Source of the DNA: a virus
DNA length: 59,941 bases
Virus record (IMG/VR): IMGVR_UViG_3300050821_003226
Coordinates: 1-59,941 of that record
Reading direction: 5' to 3' (one strand)
Below the pieces are notes generated by a model. The model was not told the origin of the DNA, did no database searches, and saw only the letters and a program-made list of their open reading frames with translations. Shown here piece after piece: positions 16,839 through 24,056 of the stretch (position 1 is its first letter; the number at the start of each line of letters is the position of its first letter). The translations under genes and the position numbers were made by a program.

Positions 16839-16964
16839 GTGCCGAAGGTCGTCGTCATCATCATCGTCCGGGTCGGCCAGGCGAAAGCGCTGCTCGCGAA
16901 GTGGCGCGCCGAGCTCCTCGCGAAGAAGAAGCCGCCGGCGCCGCCTACCTCAATCGGGCGATAG
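16839..16964 (+). CDS. Possible 41-aa basic hydrophobic peptide
   Basis: GTG at 16839, shortly after the fibre stop, encodes VPKVVVIIIVRVGQAKALLA and a Lys-rich, Pro-rich tail. No good ribosome site is visible. It would fit a small membrane-interacting peptide. Low confidence. Confidence 0.3.
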   Translation: MPKVVVIIIVRVGQAKALLAKWRAELLAKKKPPAPPTSIGR

Positions 16965-17020
16965 TCGAGGCCGGATCGCGACCAGTACCTTTCGGGGTCC
17001 GCATCCCCTCCGGAGGGCGT

Positions 17021-17194
17021 ATGCTCGCACTGCTCCTGATCCTTATCGTGATCGCGCTCGTCGTGTCGCCGCCGGCGAATCCGAACGTCTCCCTCGCCAT
17101 TAAGATCGGCCTCGTTGTCGTCCTGTTGCTGTGGCTGATTCTCGGCGGCGGCTTGAGTGATCTCGTCAACATGCGTGGGGCGCACAATCCGTGA
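17021..17194 (+). CDS. Small two-TM membrane protein, 57 aa
   Basis: ATG at 17021 has CGGAGGG upstream. Two hydrophobic segments: LALLLILIVIALVVS and IKIGLVVVLLLWLILGGG. Size and topology would fit an accessory holin, but it lies among fibre genes, so this is only one option. The stop overlaps the next GTG. Confidence 0.5.
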   Translation: MLALLLILIVIALVVSPPANPNVSLAIKIGLVVVLLLWLILGGGLSDLVNMRGAHNP

Positions 17195-18015
17195 CCGGCC
17201 CGGGCGCGATGCTCGATGCGCAGGTCGCGAGTCTCACCGCGGCGCTCGCCGCCTGTCGGGCGCAGCATCCCGGCGTTATGACTGACGAGCCGATCGCGCC
17301 GGGCGCACCGGGAACCGGCTTGATCTTCGCCGACGACTTTACCGGGTATCCGAACACAGCCGCGCTCCTGACCTACGATCCGAACGGCCGCGGCTATATC
17401 CACATGACGCCGGAGCTCGGCGTCTCGATCGACCCGACGGGCGGGATCGGCGGGAAGCAGGCCGTGAAGATCGCGTGGCCGGCGAAGACGACGTGCAGCG
17501 ATGACAGTCATATTATCGAGCGTGCGTTCGCGGCCGTCTCGGCGATCTGCGTCTCGGTGACGCTCCGCTACTCGCCTGGCTTTGTATTCGACTGGCTCGG
17601 CCTCAAGCCGTGCGTCGGGAACGCGAAGAAGCTCGCCTTCCTCGCCTCGCCAAGCGTCGCCGGCGCGAGCCAGCCGCGGTTCGGCGTCGTCTGCGAGAAT
17701 CATGCGCTCTTGATCGGCTCGGACCTCAACGATCCGCGGCTCGCGCAAAATCTCGGGACGATCGTCACGCCGGAAATGCTCGGCGACGGCGCGTGGCACC
17801 GGTATACGTTCCGCGTCGCGCAGAGCTCGTCGCCGGCGGCCGCGGACGGGCATTGCGAAGGCTGGATCGACGGCGTGAAGCGGTGGGACTATCCGGCGTG
17901 GGCGTGTGGCGCGTCGGGCGGGTACAACGACTTCATGCTGCCGACGACGTTCAACCAAGGGTCGCCGGTCGCGCAGGCGGAGTGGATCGACCACCTTGCG
18001 ATCTGGAAACCGTGA
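17191..18015 (+). CDS. Jelly-roll (concanavalin-like) virion protein
   Basis: 274 residues from GTG 17191. From about residue 40 it has a lectin/LamG-like pattern: GLIFADDFTGY, IERAFAAVSAICVSVTLRYS, then WHRYTFRVAQSS, GWIDGVKRWDY and a final WIDHLAIWKP. Such beta-sandwich domains bind or line polysaccharide. No catalytic residues could be assigned. Probably a host-surface-binding fibre component. Confidence 0.6.
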   Translation: MTGPGAMLDAQVASLTAALAACRAQHPGVMTDEPIAPGAPGTGLIFADDFTGYPNTAALLTYDPNGRGYIHMTPELGVSIDPTGGIGGKQAVKIAWPAKTTCSDDSHIIERAFAAVSAICVSVTLRYSPGFVFDWLGLKPCVGNAKKLAFLASPSVAGASQPRFGVVCENHALLIGSDLNDPRLAQNLGTIVTPEMLGDGAWHRYTFRVAQSSSPAAADGHCEGWIDGVKRWDYPAWACGASGGYNDFMLPTTFNQGSPVAQAEWIDHLAIWKP

Positions 18016-18061
18016 CGCGTTCGCGATAGCATCCGTTCGCCTCTCTTACTAAGATTCGCGC

Positions 18062-18571
18062 ATGAGCTCTTCTATCCGCCGCGATCACGAGCATACGCCG
18101 GATCGCGAACTCCTCTTCCTCGTCCTCGAAGGACTCGAAATCATCATGTCAAAAGCCGCCGACGCTGTAAACGCCGCCGCCACGAAGATTGGCGCCGACC
18201 TCGACACGATCTCCGCGAACGGCCTCCCGGATCCGACGATGCAGGCCGCGCTCGACAACCTGACGAGCGTCGCGGCGAAGGCCGATGCGCTCGCCGCCAG
18301 TTCGGCGCCCGCGCCGGTCGTGGCGAACCTCGTTATCAGCCCGGCCTCGGTCTCGGTCGGTGTCGGGCAGACGGCGCCCGCGGGATCCGTCTCCGCGACG
18401 GATACGCACGGCGCCGCGATCGCCAACCCGGTGCTCACGTTCCACTCGAGCGACGCGTCGATCGTCACCGTCGATGCGAACGGCGTCTATACCGGCGTCG
18501 CGGCCGGCACCGCGACCGTCACCGTGATGAGCGGGACGGTATCCACGACCGTCTCGGTGTCGGTCGCCTAA
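18062..18571 (+). CDS. Protein with BIG2 Ig-like domain
   Basis: 169 residues. The N-terminal half is helical (ADAVNAAATKIGADLDTISA). The C-terminal half is a BIG2-type Ig fold: ISPASVSVGVGQTAPAGSVS, a central SSDASIVTVDANGVYTGVA and AGTATVTVMSG. Such domains decorate phage heads and tails and may bind host surface. An internal ATG at 18149 is an alternative start. A TAAGAT box lies 7 bases before the chosen start, too close to be its promoter. Confidence 0.7.
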   Translation: MSSSIRRDHEHTPDRELLFLVLEGLEIIMSKAADAVNAAATKIGADLDTISANGLPDPTMQAALDNLTSVAAKADALAASSAPAPVVANLVISPASVSVGVGQTAPAGSVSATDTHGAAIANPVLTFHSSDASIVTVDANGVYTGVAAGTATVTVMSGTVSTTVSVSVA

Positions 18572-18594
18572 CCGGCCTCCGTCTCGAGATCTCA

Positions 18595-18635
18595 CAAGCG
18601 CGCCGCTCTCGCCGGACCGAGGGCGGCGCGTCTTG
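18595..18635 (+). terminator. GC-rich hairpin, probable terminator
   Basis: An 8-bp perfect stem CGCGCCGC (18599-18606) with GCGGCGCG (18623-18630), extended by CAAG/CTTG. A short T-rich tract (TCTTGCGTTCT) follows. It lies 24 bases after the BIG2 gene. Confidence 0.55.
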
Positions 18636-18662
18636 CGTTCTACGCACGGGCGAGCGTAGATT
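18633..18662 (+). promoter_or_regulatory. Possible promoter before 18706 gene
   Basis: TTGCGT (18633-18638), an 18-base gap and TAGATT (18657-18662). Matches to the sigma70 boxes are partial. It overlaps the end of the preceding hairpin, and the next gene has its own ribosome site. Confidence 0.3.
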
Positions 18663-18705
18663 CGCCGTGCACACCGATCGACTCTCACTCTCTCGAGGAC
18701 TTCCG

Positions 18706-19071
18706 ATGTCCGCCACGAAGCAGACCCGCCTCTTCCTCGCCCAGGTCGACACGTCGGGCAAGGTCTTGATCAACGTCGCGCCGGGTGTCGTCGTCGACGG
18801 CGAGCTCCACGAAAAGCCGTTCGAGAACGTCTTCAGCACGACGGACGCGTCGCCCGCGCTCGCCGCGGCCGCGAAAGCGTTCCTCGACGCGTGCGCCGCG
18901 GTCGTCGCCGCCGAGACGGTCGTCGATCAGCCGGCGGTCGCGGAGGTTCCGGAAGTCCCGGCAGTCGTCGATCCCGCGGACGCGGAGAAGATTCTCAAGC
19001 CGGCCGTCGCCGCGATCCCCGCGATCGCCGAGACGCGGAAGCCGCGCTACGTCGGAGCCGTCGTCCAGTAA
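18706..19071 (+). CDS. Hypothetical protein, 121 aa
   Basis: ATG 18706 with GAGGA upstream. Beta-rich first half (RLFLAQVDTSGKVLINVAPG), then an Ala/Val/Glu/Pro helix. Flanked by terminator-like hairpins on both sides, so it may be transcribed alone. No family was recognised. Confidence 0.55.
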   Translation: MSATKQTRLFLAQVDTSGKVLINVAPGVVVDGELHEKPFENVFSTTDASPALAAAAKAFLDACAAVVAAETVVDQPAVAEVPEVPAVVDPADAEKILKPAVAAIPAIAETRKPRYVGAVVQ

Positions 19072-19120
19072 ATCGAATCCTTCGCTCGTCGCTCGAGCTC
19101 GTCGATCGTCGTGTCCAATC

Positions 19121-19165
19121 GCCGCCGCCACCGCTCAAGTCCACAGCGGGGCGGCGGCTTTTCTT
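19121..19165 (+). terminator. Rho-independent terminator
   Basis: A stem formed by GCCGCCGCCACCGCT (19121-19135) and AGCGGGGCGGCGGC (19145-19158), nine-base loop and the T-tract TTTTCTT (19159-19165). It falls 50 bases after the 18706 gene and just ahead of the 19183 gene. Confidence 0.75.
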
Positions 19166-19182
19166 ACTACCTCCGAGGAACC

Positions 19183-19695
19183 ATGCATAAAGTCTCCGTC
19201 CCCCACGGCGATATCTTCACGTCGGCGAAATCGTTCGGGATGCTCTCGACGAAGAACGGGCTCGTCGCCGCGAAGCTCGCAAAGATCCGGCGCGCGATCG
19301 TGACCGAGTCGAAGGACAGCGCGGAAGGATTCGACACCGTCGCGAAGGAGTTCGCCACGCTCGACGAGGACGGGAAGCCGATCGTCCTTATGATGGCGCC
19401 GGAGCGCTCGCCGGAGCAGATCGCCGCGGACGAGGCGGCGAAGAAAGAGGCGCCGAAGCCGGAAAAGCAGTTCTTCCAGCTCACGGGGACGCCGGCGTAC
19501 GAAATGACGGACGAGAAGAAGGAAGCGTTCGAGGAGGCGCGGAAAGCGTTCCTCGAGACGGAGACGGAGGTCGACGTTCCGCAGCTCACGGAACAGGATA
19601 TGGCGTGGGTCATCTGCGCCGGCCCGGGCGGGCAGGAGTTGCCGATCCCGCCGTTCATTTCCGACGTCCTCCACCGCTTCGGGCCGGAGTTCTAA
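19183..19695 (+). CDS. Conserved phage protein, 170 aa
   Basis: ATG 19183 has CCGAGGAA upstream. The protein is helical and charged: FGMLSTKNGLVAAKLAKIRR, MMAPERSPEQIAADEAAKK, then a C-terminal domain with EVDVPQLTEQDMAWVIC. This resembles, in size and layout, the DUF1617 type of phage tail or host-factor proteins, but I cannot confirm the family. Unknown role. Confidence 0.5.
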   Translation: MHKVSVPHGDIFTSAKSFGMLSTKNGLVAAKLAKIRRAIVTESKDSAEGFDTVAKEFATLDEDGKPIVLMMAPERSPEQIAADEAAKKEAPKPEKQFFQLTGTPAYEMTDEKKEAFEEARKAFLETETEVDVPQLTEQDMAWVICAGPGGQELPIPPFISDVLHRFGPEF

Positions 19696-19719
19696 CCCGG
19701 TTCTCATGCTTTCGGTCGC

Positions 19720-19747
19720 TTGCCGCGCGCGCCGCGCGGTGTAAGAT
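19720..19747 (+). promoter_or_regulatory. Candidate promoter P(19.7), GCGCGGTGTA type
   Basis: TTGCCG (19720-19725), 16 bases, then TAAGAT (19742-19747). The spacer ends GCGCGGTG, and the box is followed by TGG. The same arrangement occurs at 23973-24001 before the portal gene. This repeated non-coding word supports a shared promoter. Confidence 0.45.
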
Positions 19748-19855
19748 TGGACGACACAGCTAGGACCCCTCGAGGCTCGCTCCGCTTGTCTACTGCTCGC
19801 GCTCGACGCTCGCTTCGGCCCATCGGATCAACCGCCGGAGGAGGAGAGTTCTACC

Positions 19856-20662
19856 ATGGCAAACGTCACAGTAAAAGCGCCGGCAGGAACGCCGCAGGGA
19901 TCGCAGTGGAGCAGCCAGACCGGGACGCTCTACACGGTCGGCGCCGGCGGTCTGACGGTGATCGCGTCGTCGGACCAGGAGGCGGCGCTCAAGGCCGGCT
20001 TCTCGCTTCCGAGCAACTTCTCGGGCGCGGTCGCGGCAAACCTGACGGCAAACACGACCGGGACGCAGGCCGGCGCAACGGCGCTCTCGTACGGCATCAA
20101 CCAGATCGCGACGGCCGGCGCCGCTGCGTCCGCGGCCGCGTTGCCGGCGGCGGTTCCCGGGACGTCGGTCACGGTGATCAACGACACCGCGAACACGACG
20201 CAGATCTTCGGGACGGGATCGGACACGATCAACGGCGTCACGGCGACGGTCGGCATCACGCAGCCGGCGAACTCGGAACTGACGTACTACTGCGCCGTCG
20301 CGGGCCAGTGGCGCGTAACGCCGGGCGTTGGATTTTCCGGCGCGCTCGAGACGAATCTGCCGGCCGGTCCGATCTCGGCGAACGCGACGGGCACACAGGC
20401 GGGCGCGACGCCGCTGACCGGGATGATCAACTCGGTGAACGTCTCCGGCGCGGCGAACTCCGCCGTCCTCCTGCCGGTCTCCGCGCCGGGTATGCAACTG
20501 ATCGTCGGCAATATCGCGGCGAATGCCGTGAACGTGTTCCCGCAGGTCAACGAGAAGATCAACTCGGTGGCCGCCAACGGGGCGCTCTCGGTCGCCGCCG
20601 GCAAGTCGGCGATGTTCGTCTGCGCGGCCGCCGGCCAGTGGCACGGCATTCTGTCGGCCTGA
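19856..20662 (+). CDS. Duplicated-domain structural protein, 268 aa
   Basis: Strong ribosome site (GGAGGAGGAG). After a short N-terminus, the protein contains two tandem copies of an about 85-residue module: residues ~64-150 and ~178-265. Each has TTGTQAGATxL or ATGTQAGATPL, GAAxSAxxLP, PGxxxxV, INxVxAN, and ends CAxAGQW. This GTQAGAT module is a recurrent phage virion domain. It is probably a decoration or head-surface protein. Confidence 0.65.
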   Translation: MANVTVKAPAGTPQGSQWSSQTGTLYTVGAGGLTVIASSDQEAALKAGFSLPSNFSGAVAANLTANTTGTQAGATALSYGINQIATAGAAASAAALPAAVPGTSVTVINDTANTTQIFGTGSDTINGVTATVGITQPANSELTYYCAVAGQWRVTPGVGFSGALETNLPAGPISANATGTQAGATPLTGMINSVNVSGAANSAVLLPVSAPGMQLIVGNIAANAVNVFPQVNEKINSVAANGALSVAAGKSAMFVCAAAGQWHGILSA

Positions 20663-20690
20663 TCCTGCGCGCGCTCGATCCGTATTCCCT

Positions 20691-20729
20691 CGTGGCCCTC
20701 GATTGCGCGCGACGCGATCGGGGGCCACG
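20691..20729 (+). terminator. Long-stem hairpin terminator
   Basis: A 13-bp stem with one G-U pair, from 20691-20703 (CGTGGCCCTCGAT) and 20717-20729 (ATCGGGGGCCACG), with a GC-rich 13-base loop. TTCCGTCT follows. It ends the GTQAGAT-protein unit. Confidence 0.65.
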
Positions 20730-20764
20730 TTCCGTCTCCCACCCGCTCGCGAGGATCTCGACCG

Positions 20765-20998
20765 ATGGAAACGCCCGACCCGATGCTCCAGTTCTTCAAC
20801 TACTCGCATCTTCCGCCACGACTCGCCGAAGCGTCGAAACCGTTTTGTGATCTCGCGCGTTTGATCGCGGCCGAGCTGCCGCGGAATCCAGAGCGGACGG
20901 TCGCGCTCCGGAAGCTGCTCGAGTCAAAGGACTGCGCCGTGCGCGCGCTCCTCTACGAGCCGGTCCCGACGATTAAGGGGACGCCGACCAATGGCTAA
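20765..20998 (+). CDS. Putative Acb2/Tad1-like helical hairpin protein
   Basis: 77 residues. FFNYSHLPPRLAEASKPFCD, then LARLIAAELPRNPERTVALR followed by KLLESKDCAVRALL. The alternating pattern resembles, but does not prove, the hairpin of Acb2/Tad1-type phage proteins that soak up cyclic nucleotide signals of CBASS or Thoeris defence. Proteins of this size and pattern are common in phages of GC-rich hosts. If the assignment is wrong, it is simply a small conserved helical protein. Confidence 0.45.
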   Translation: METPDPMLQFFNYSHLPPRLAEASKPFCDLARLIAAELPRNPERTVALRKLLESKDCAVRALLYEPVPTIKGTPTNG

Positions 20999-21479
20999 GG
21001 CGACGATGGTTATCGTCCCGCGCCGAATCTCGGTGACGTCGGCCGTCCATCTCTTCGCGGAGCCGCGGTTCGCGTGGCGCGTCGCGACCGAGGCGCCGTT
21101 CGTCGCCGCGAAAGAACCCGCGTGGCAGATTATCGGGATCTCGCACGCGGAGAACACGGTCGAGTACGTCAGCGAGGCGAACGCGCCGCGGACCGTCGCG
21201 CAACTCATGAACGACGCCGGCGAGGAAGCGCTCACGCGCGAAGCGGAGTGGCCGGTGATTCGCTTCCTCCCGCTCGACGACCTCGAGCACGGCGCGATCG
21301 CCCCGGAGCAGCTCGCGTTCTCGTACGAAGCCGCGCTCGAGCGGACGGCGGCGAACGCGCACAAGGCGGAAGCCGAAAAGCCGAAGAAGGCGAAGACGCG
21401 GACGGCGTCGAACTTGGGCCGCGGCCTCAAGGATCTCACGGGCGGCGCGGTCGTCGTCGCCGACGAAGCGAAAACATGA
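20991..21479 (+). CDS. Hypothetical protein, 162 aa
   Basis: Overlaps the Acb2-like gene by 8 bases. The N-terminal part is alpha/beta (RRISVTSAVHLFAEPRFAWR, AWQIIGISHAENTVEYVSEA). Residues 119-145 are Lys/Ala/Glu-rich and unstructured. No motif was recognised. Confidence 0.55.
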   Translation: MAKATMVIVPRRISVTSAVHLFAEPRFAWRVATEAPFVAAKEPAWQIIGISHAENTVEYVSEANAPRTVAQLMNDAGEEALTREAEWPVIRFLPLDDLEHGAIAPEQLAFSYEAALERTAANAHKAEAEKPKKAKTRTASNLGRGLKDLTGGAVVVADEAKT

Positions 21480-21676
21480 AGCCGGCACGCTGCGAGCTCT
21501 GTCGATTCGCCAAGATTCCGGCGATCAATCACGTCCCGGATGGATCGTTAGTCTGCACGGAGATTACGGCAAACTATTCTCCGAAAGCGCACATTTGGGT
21601 CGGCTTTCCCGAAGAAGGTCCGGACTTGCGGGTCGCGCCGACCTTCTGCTGCTCACTCTTCGAGGCGAAGCCATGA
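21476..21676 (+). CDS. Small Cys-containing protein, 66 aa
   Basis: ATGA overlaps at both ends. Cys6 and Cys9 (CELC), Cys27 and a CC pair near 58-59 could bind zinc. Otherwise unrecognised. Confidence 0.5.
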   Translation: MKPARCELCRFAKIPAINHVPDGSLVCTEITANYSPKAHIWVGFPEEGPDLRVAPTFCCSLFEAKP

Positions 21677-22356
21677 GTCGCACCGTCTACACGCTCGCCG
21701 TCGACGGCTACGCGCCGGCGATCACGGCGCTGACCTTTCCGCTCATGAAGACGTATGCGACGAAGATCGGCGCGGACTTCCACGTCATCGACGAGCGGCG
21801 CTTCCCGGACTGGCCGGCGCAGTGCGAGAAGTTCCAAGTCGGCGCGATCGCGGACGAGCGCGGCGATGAATGGTCGCTCTTCTTCGACGCCGATATGCTG
21901 ATCCATCCGGACTTCCCGGATCTTATCGAACATCTCGATCGGTCGACGGTCTACCATAACGGGCTCGACGTCGCGACGACGCGCTTCGATTGCCGCGATC
22001 GCTACTTCCGCCGCGACGGCCGGCTACGCGCGCCCGGGAACTGGCTCTGCGTTACCTCGGACTGGACGCGCGGCGATGCGTACGACTTCCCGCCGCCGGA
22101 TCTCGACGCGGCCGCTGCGGCGCTCCGGATCCGTCCGCACGTCAACGAGCTCGGCGCCGGCGTCACGCCGCACGGGTTGATCGACGACTTCCTCATGGCG
22201 CGGAACGCGGCGCGCTTCGGGCTCCGGCTCGGGACCGTCGAGCATGTGATGAAGCAACTCAATCTCAATAACCTGCTCTGGCATGACTATCTCCATACGA
22301 ACGCGGAGAAAGCCGAGCTCCTCCATACCGCACTGAAGTCGTGGGGCCTGGCGTAG
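21673..22356 (+). CDS. Putative glycosyltransferase, GT-A fold
   Basis: 227 residues. It starts VYTLAVDGYAPAITALTFPL with a nucleotide-sugar-like entry, then LFFDADMLIHPDFPDL: DAD at 72-74 is a DxD metal-binding motif. Later FLMARNAARFGLRLG and HDYLH continue the domain. It resembles small GT8-like enzymes. The acceptor could be a phage protein, phage DNA or host surface. It ends 16 bases inside the terminase gene, so the two are coupled. Confidence 0.65.
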   Translation: MSRTVYTLAVDGYAPAITALTFPLMKTYATKIGADFHVIDERRFPDWPAQCEKFQVGAIADERGDEWSLFFDADMLIHPDFPDLIEHLDRSTVYHNGLDVATTRFDCRDRYFRRDGRLRAPGNWLCVTSDWTRGDAYDFPPPDLDAAAAALRIRPHVNELGAGVTPHGLIDDFLMARNAARFGLRLGTVEHVMKQLNLNNLLWHDYLHTNAEKAELLHTALKSWGLA

Positions 22357-23960
22357 AGACGAACGTCCCGGCGGAGCGCCGGCGGGCGCAGGCGCTCGCC
22401 GTCGCGCTCGCGCGGAAGTCCTACGATACCTGGGCCACGCGCTACTACAAGATCCGGACGAAGCGCAACCGGATCATCTCGCTCGTGCTCCGGAAAGGAC
22501 AGCGCCGGGTTGGCGACGCGGAGACGTATCAGCTCAAGACGTTCGGCCGCGCGCGCATCTACGTCCTGAAAGGCCGACAGGGCGGCATCACGACTGATCA
22601 GCAGGCGCGGAGCCTCCACGCGTGTTGGGCCGGCGACGGCGTCCAGTGCGTGACGGCGGCCGACACCGGCGATCGCGCCGACGAGATCTTCGGCATCACG
22701 CGGCGCGCGCTGACACACTTTCCGCGCGAGCTCCTTCCGGGACGCGGGCCCGCGCGTGCGCGCGAGGTGCATTTCACGAACCAAGACTCGCGGTATCGCG
22801 TGATCACCGCCGGCGTGCCGGAGAAGACGGCGATCGGCTTGACGCTGACGCGGTTCCACGGGTCCGAGTTCGCGCATTGGCCGGAACCGAAGCCGGCGCT
22901 CGCCGCGCTCGAGCCGGCCCTCGAGGCCCCGGGGACGACGATCGTCCTCGAGACGACGGCGAGCGGGTTCGATTCGGAGGGCTACCAGTGGTGGCACGAA
23001 TGCGAGGCCGCCGGATGGGCGCGCGTCTTCGTCCCGTGGTGGGAGTGCGATCCGGAAGAGTATCAGCTTCCGCTCATGGAGCCCGACGAGCTCGGCGCGC
23101 TCGACGACGACGAGGCGGCGCTCGTCGCGGTCCACGGCCTGTCGCTCGAGCAGATCAAATGGCGGCGCGCGAAGATCCGCTCGCTCGGCCGGAACGAGTT
23201 CCTCCGGCAGTACGCGGAAGACGACGAAAGTTGCTGGCTCTCCGCCGGCGGCATGCGCTACGAGGCCGAGCTCCTCCGCGTGCTGATTCAGCGGGCGCAG
23301 GGAACGACGTTCACCGAGGAGCTCGGCGGCGATCGCCGGATCTACGGGAAGCGGCGCCCGGGCGAGCGGGTGATCATCGGCGCGGATACGGCCGAGGGAG
23401 TGAACCAAGACAGCTCGACATATACCGTCCGCGCGTGGGAAGGCTGGCGGCTGCTCGAGACGTACAACAGTGCGACGATTCAGCCGACGGAGTTCGCGCA
23501 ACTCTTGAACCAGCGCGGCCGCTTCTACGGCGACGCGTTCCTCGTCGTCGAGAAGAACCTCCACGGAATCTCGGTGCTCCGGGATCTCCGCGACAAGCTT
23601 GAGTATCCGGTCTCGGAGATCTATCACCGCGAGACGCTCGACGGGAACGCGGCGGAAGCAAAGGAGCGCATCGGCTGGCATACCAGCGGCGAATCGAAGA
23701 CGCTCCTCCTCACCGCGGCGCACGAGCTCTTCCTCGCCGTGAAGGACGGCTACGCCGGGTTGCCGAGCGAGCAGACCTTGAAGGACGCCCTGAGCGTCCG
23801 GCGCGATAAGAAGGGCCTCTACGACCTGAACGGCCGCGACGATCTCGTCGCCGAAATGCTCGCGTGGATCGGGCGCAGCGCGCCGATGCCGAGCGAGGGG
23901 ATGTTCCAGGCGATGCAGCAACGGATGGCGGCCAAGGCCGCGGCCGCCGCGGCGAAGTAG
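22341..23960 (+). CDS. terL: Terminase large subunit (TerL)
   Basis: 539 residues from GTG 22341. The ATPase half has a Walker-A-like KGRQGGIT (77-84) in the KxRQxGxT form used by terminases, the acidic pair in FHGSEFAHW (175-176), and coupling motif VLETTASG. The nuclease half has D349 in IIGADTAEG, E404 in LVVEKNLHG and D500/D501 in GRDDLVAEMLAW. It packages DNA into the prohead with the TerS-like protein. The size is normal for the family. Confidence 0.92.
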   Translation: MGPGVETNVPAERRRAQALAVALARKSYDTWATRYYKIRTKRNRIISLVLRKGQRRVGDAETYQLKTFGRARIYVLKGRQGGITTDQQARSLHACWAGDGVQCVTAADTGDRADEIFGITRRALTHFPRELLPGRGPARAREVHFTNQDSRYRVITAGVPEKTAIGLTLTRFHGSEFAHWPEPKPALAALEPALEAPGTTIVLETTASGFDSEGYQWWHECEAAGWARVFVPWWECDPEEYQLPLMEPDELGALDDDEAALVAVHGLSLEQIKWRRAKIRSLGRNEFLRQYAEDDESCWLSAGGMRYEAELLRVLIQRAQGTTFTEELGGDRRIYGKRRPGERVIIGADTAEGVNQDSSTYTVRAWEGWRLLETYNSATIQPTEFAQLLNQRGRFYGDAFLVVEKNLHGISVLRDLRDKLEYPVSEIYHRETLDGNAAEAKERIGWHTSGESKTLLLTAAHELFLAVKDGYAGLPSEQTLKDALSVRRDKKGLYDLNGRDDLVAEMLAWIGRSAPMPSEGMFQAMQQRMAAKAAAAAAK

Positions 23961-23972
23961 CGACGTCGCCGT

Positions 23973-24001
23973 TTGCGCGCCCGTCGCGCGCGGTGTATCG
24001 T
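23973..24001 (+). promoter_or_regulatory. Candidate promoter P(24.0), GCGCGGTGTA type
   Basis: TTGCGC (23973-23978), 17 bases and TATCGT (23996-24001), with GCGCGCGGTG before the -10 box and TGG after it. It matches the 19720 site in layout and sequence. Confidence 0.45.
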
Positions 24002-24056
24002 TGGCGAACAAGTCTTTCCGGATCGTTCACGGCTCGCGTCCGCTCCGACTCCCCGC

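Noticed and set aside
20991-21479. 162-aa protein as an alternative small terminase
   Set aside because: It lies near terL, but no helix-turn-helix could be recognised; the 7798 protein has one.
22287-24011. Minus-strand ORF of 574 codons opposite terL
   Set aside because: No ribosome site and an Arg/Leu/Glu-rich composition. The terminase motifs on the other strand explain the open frame.
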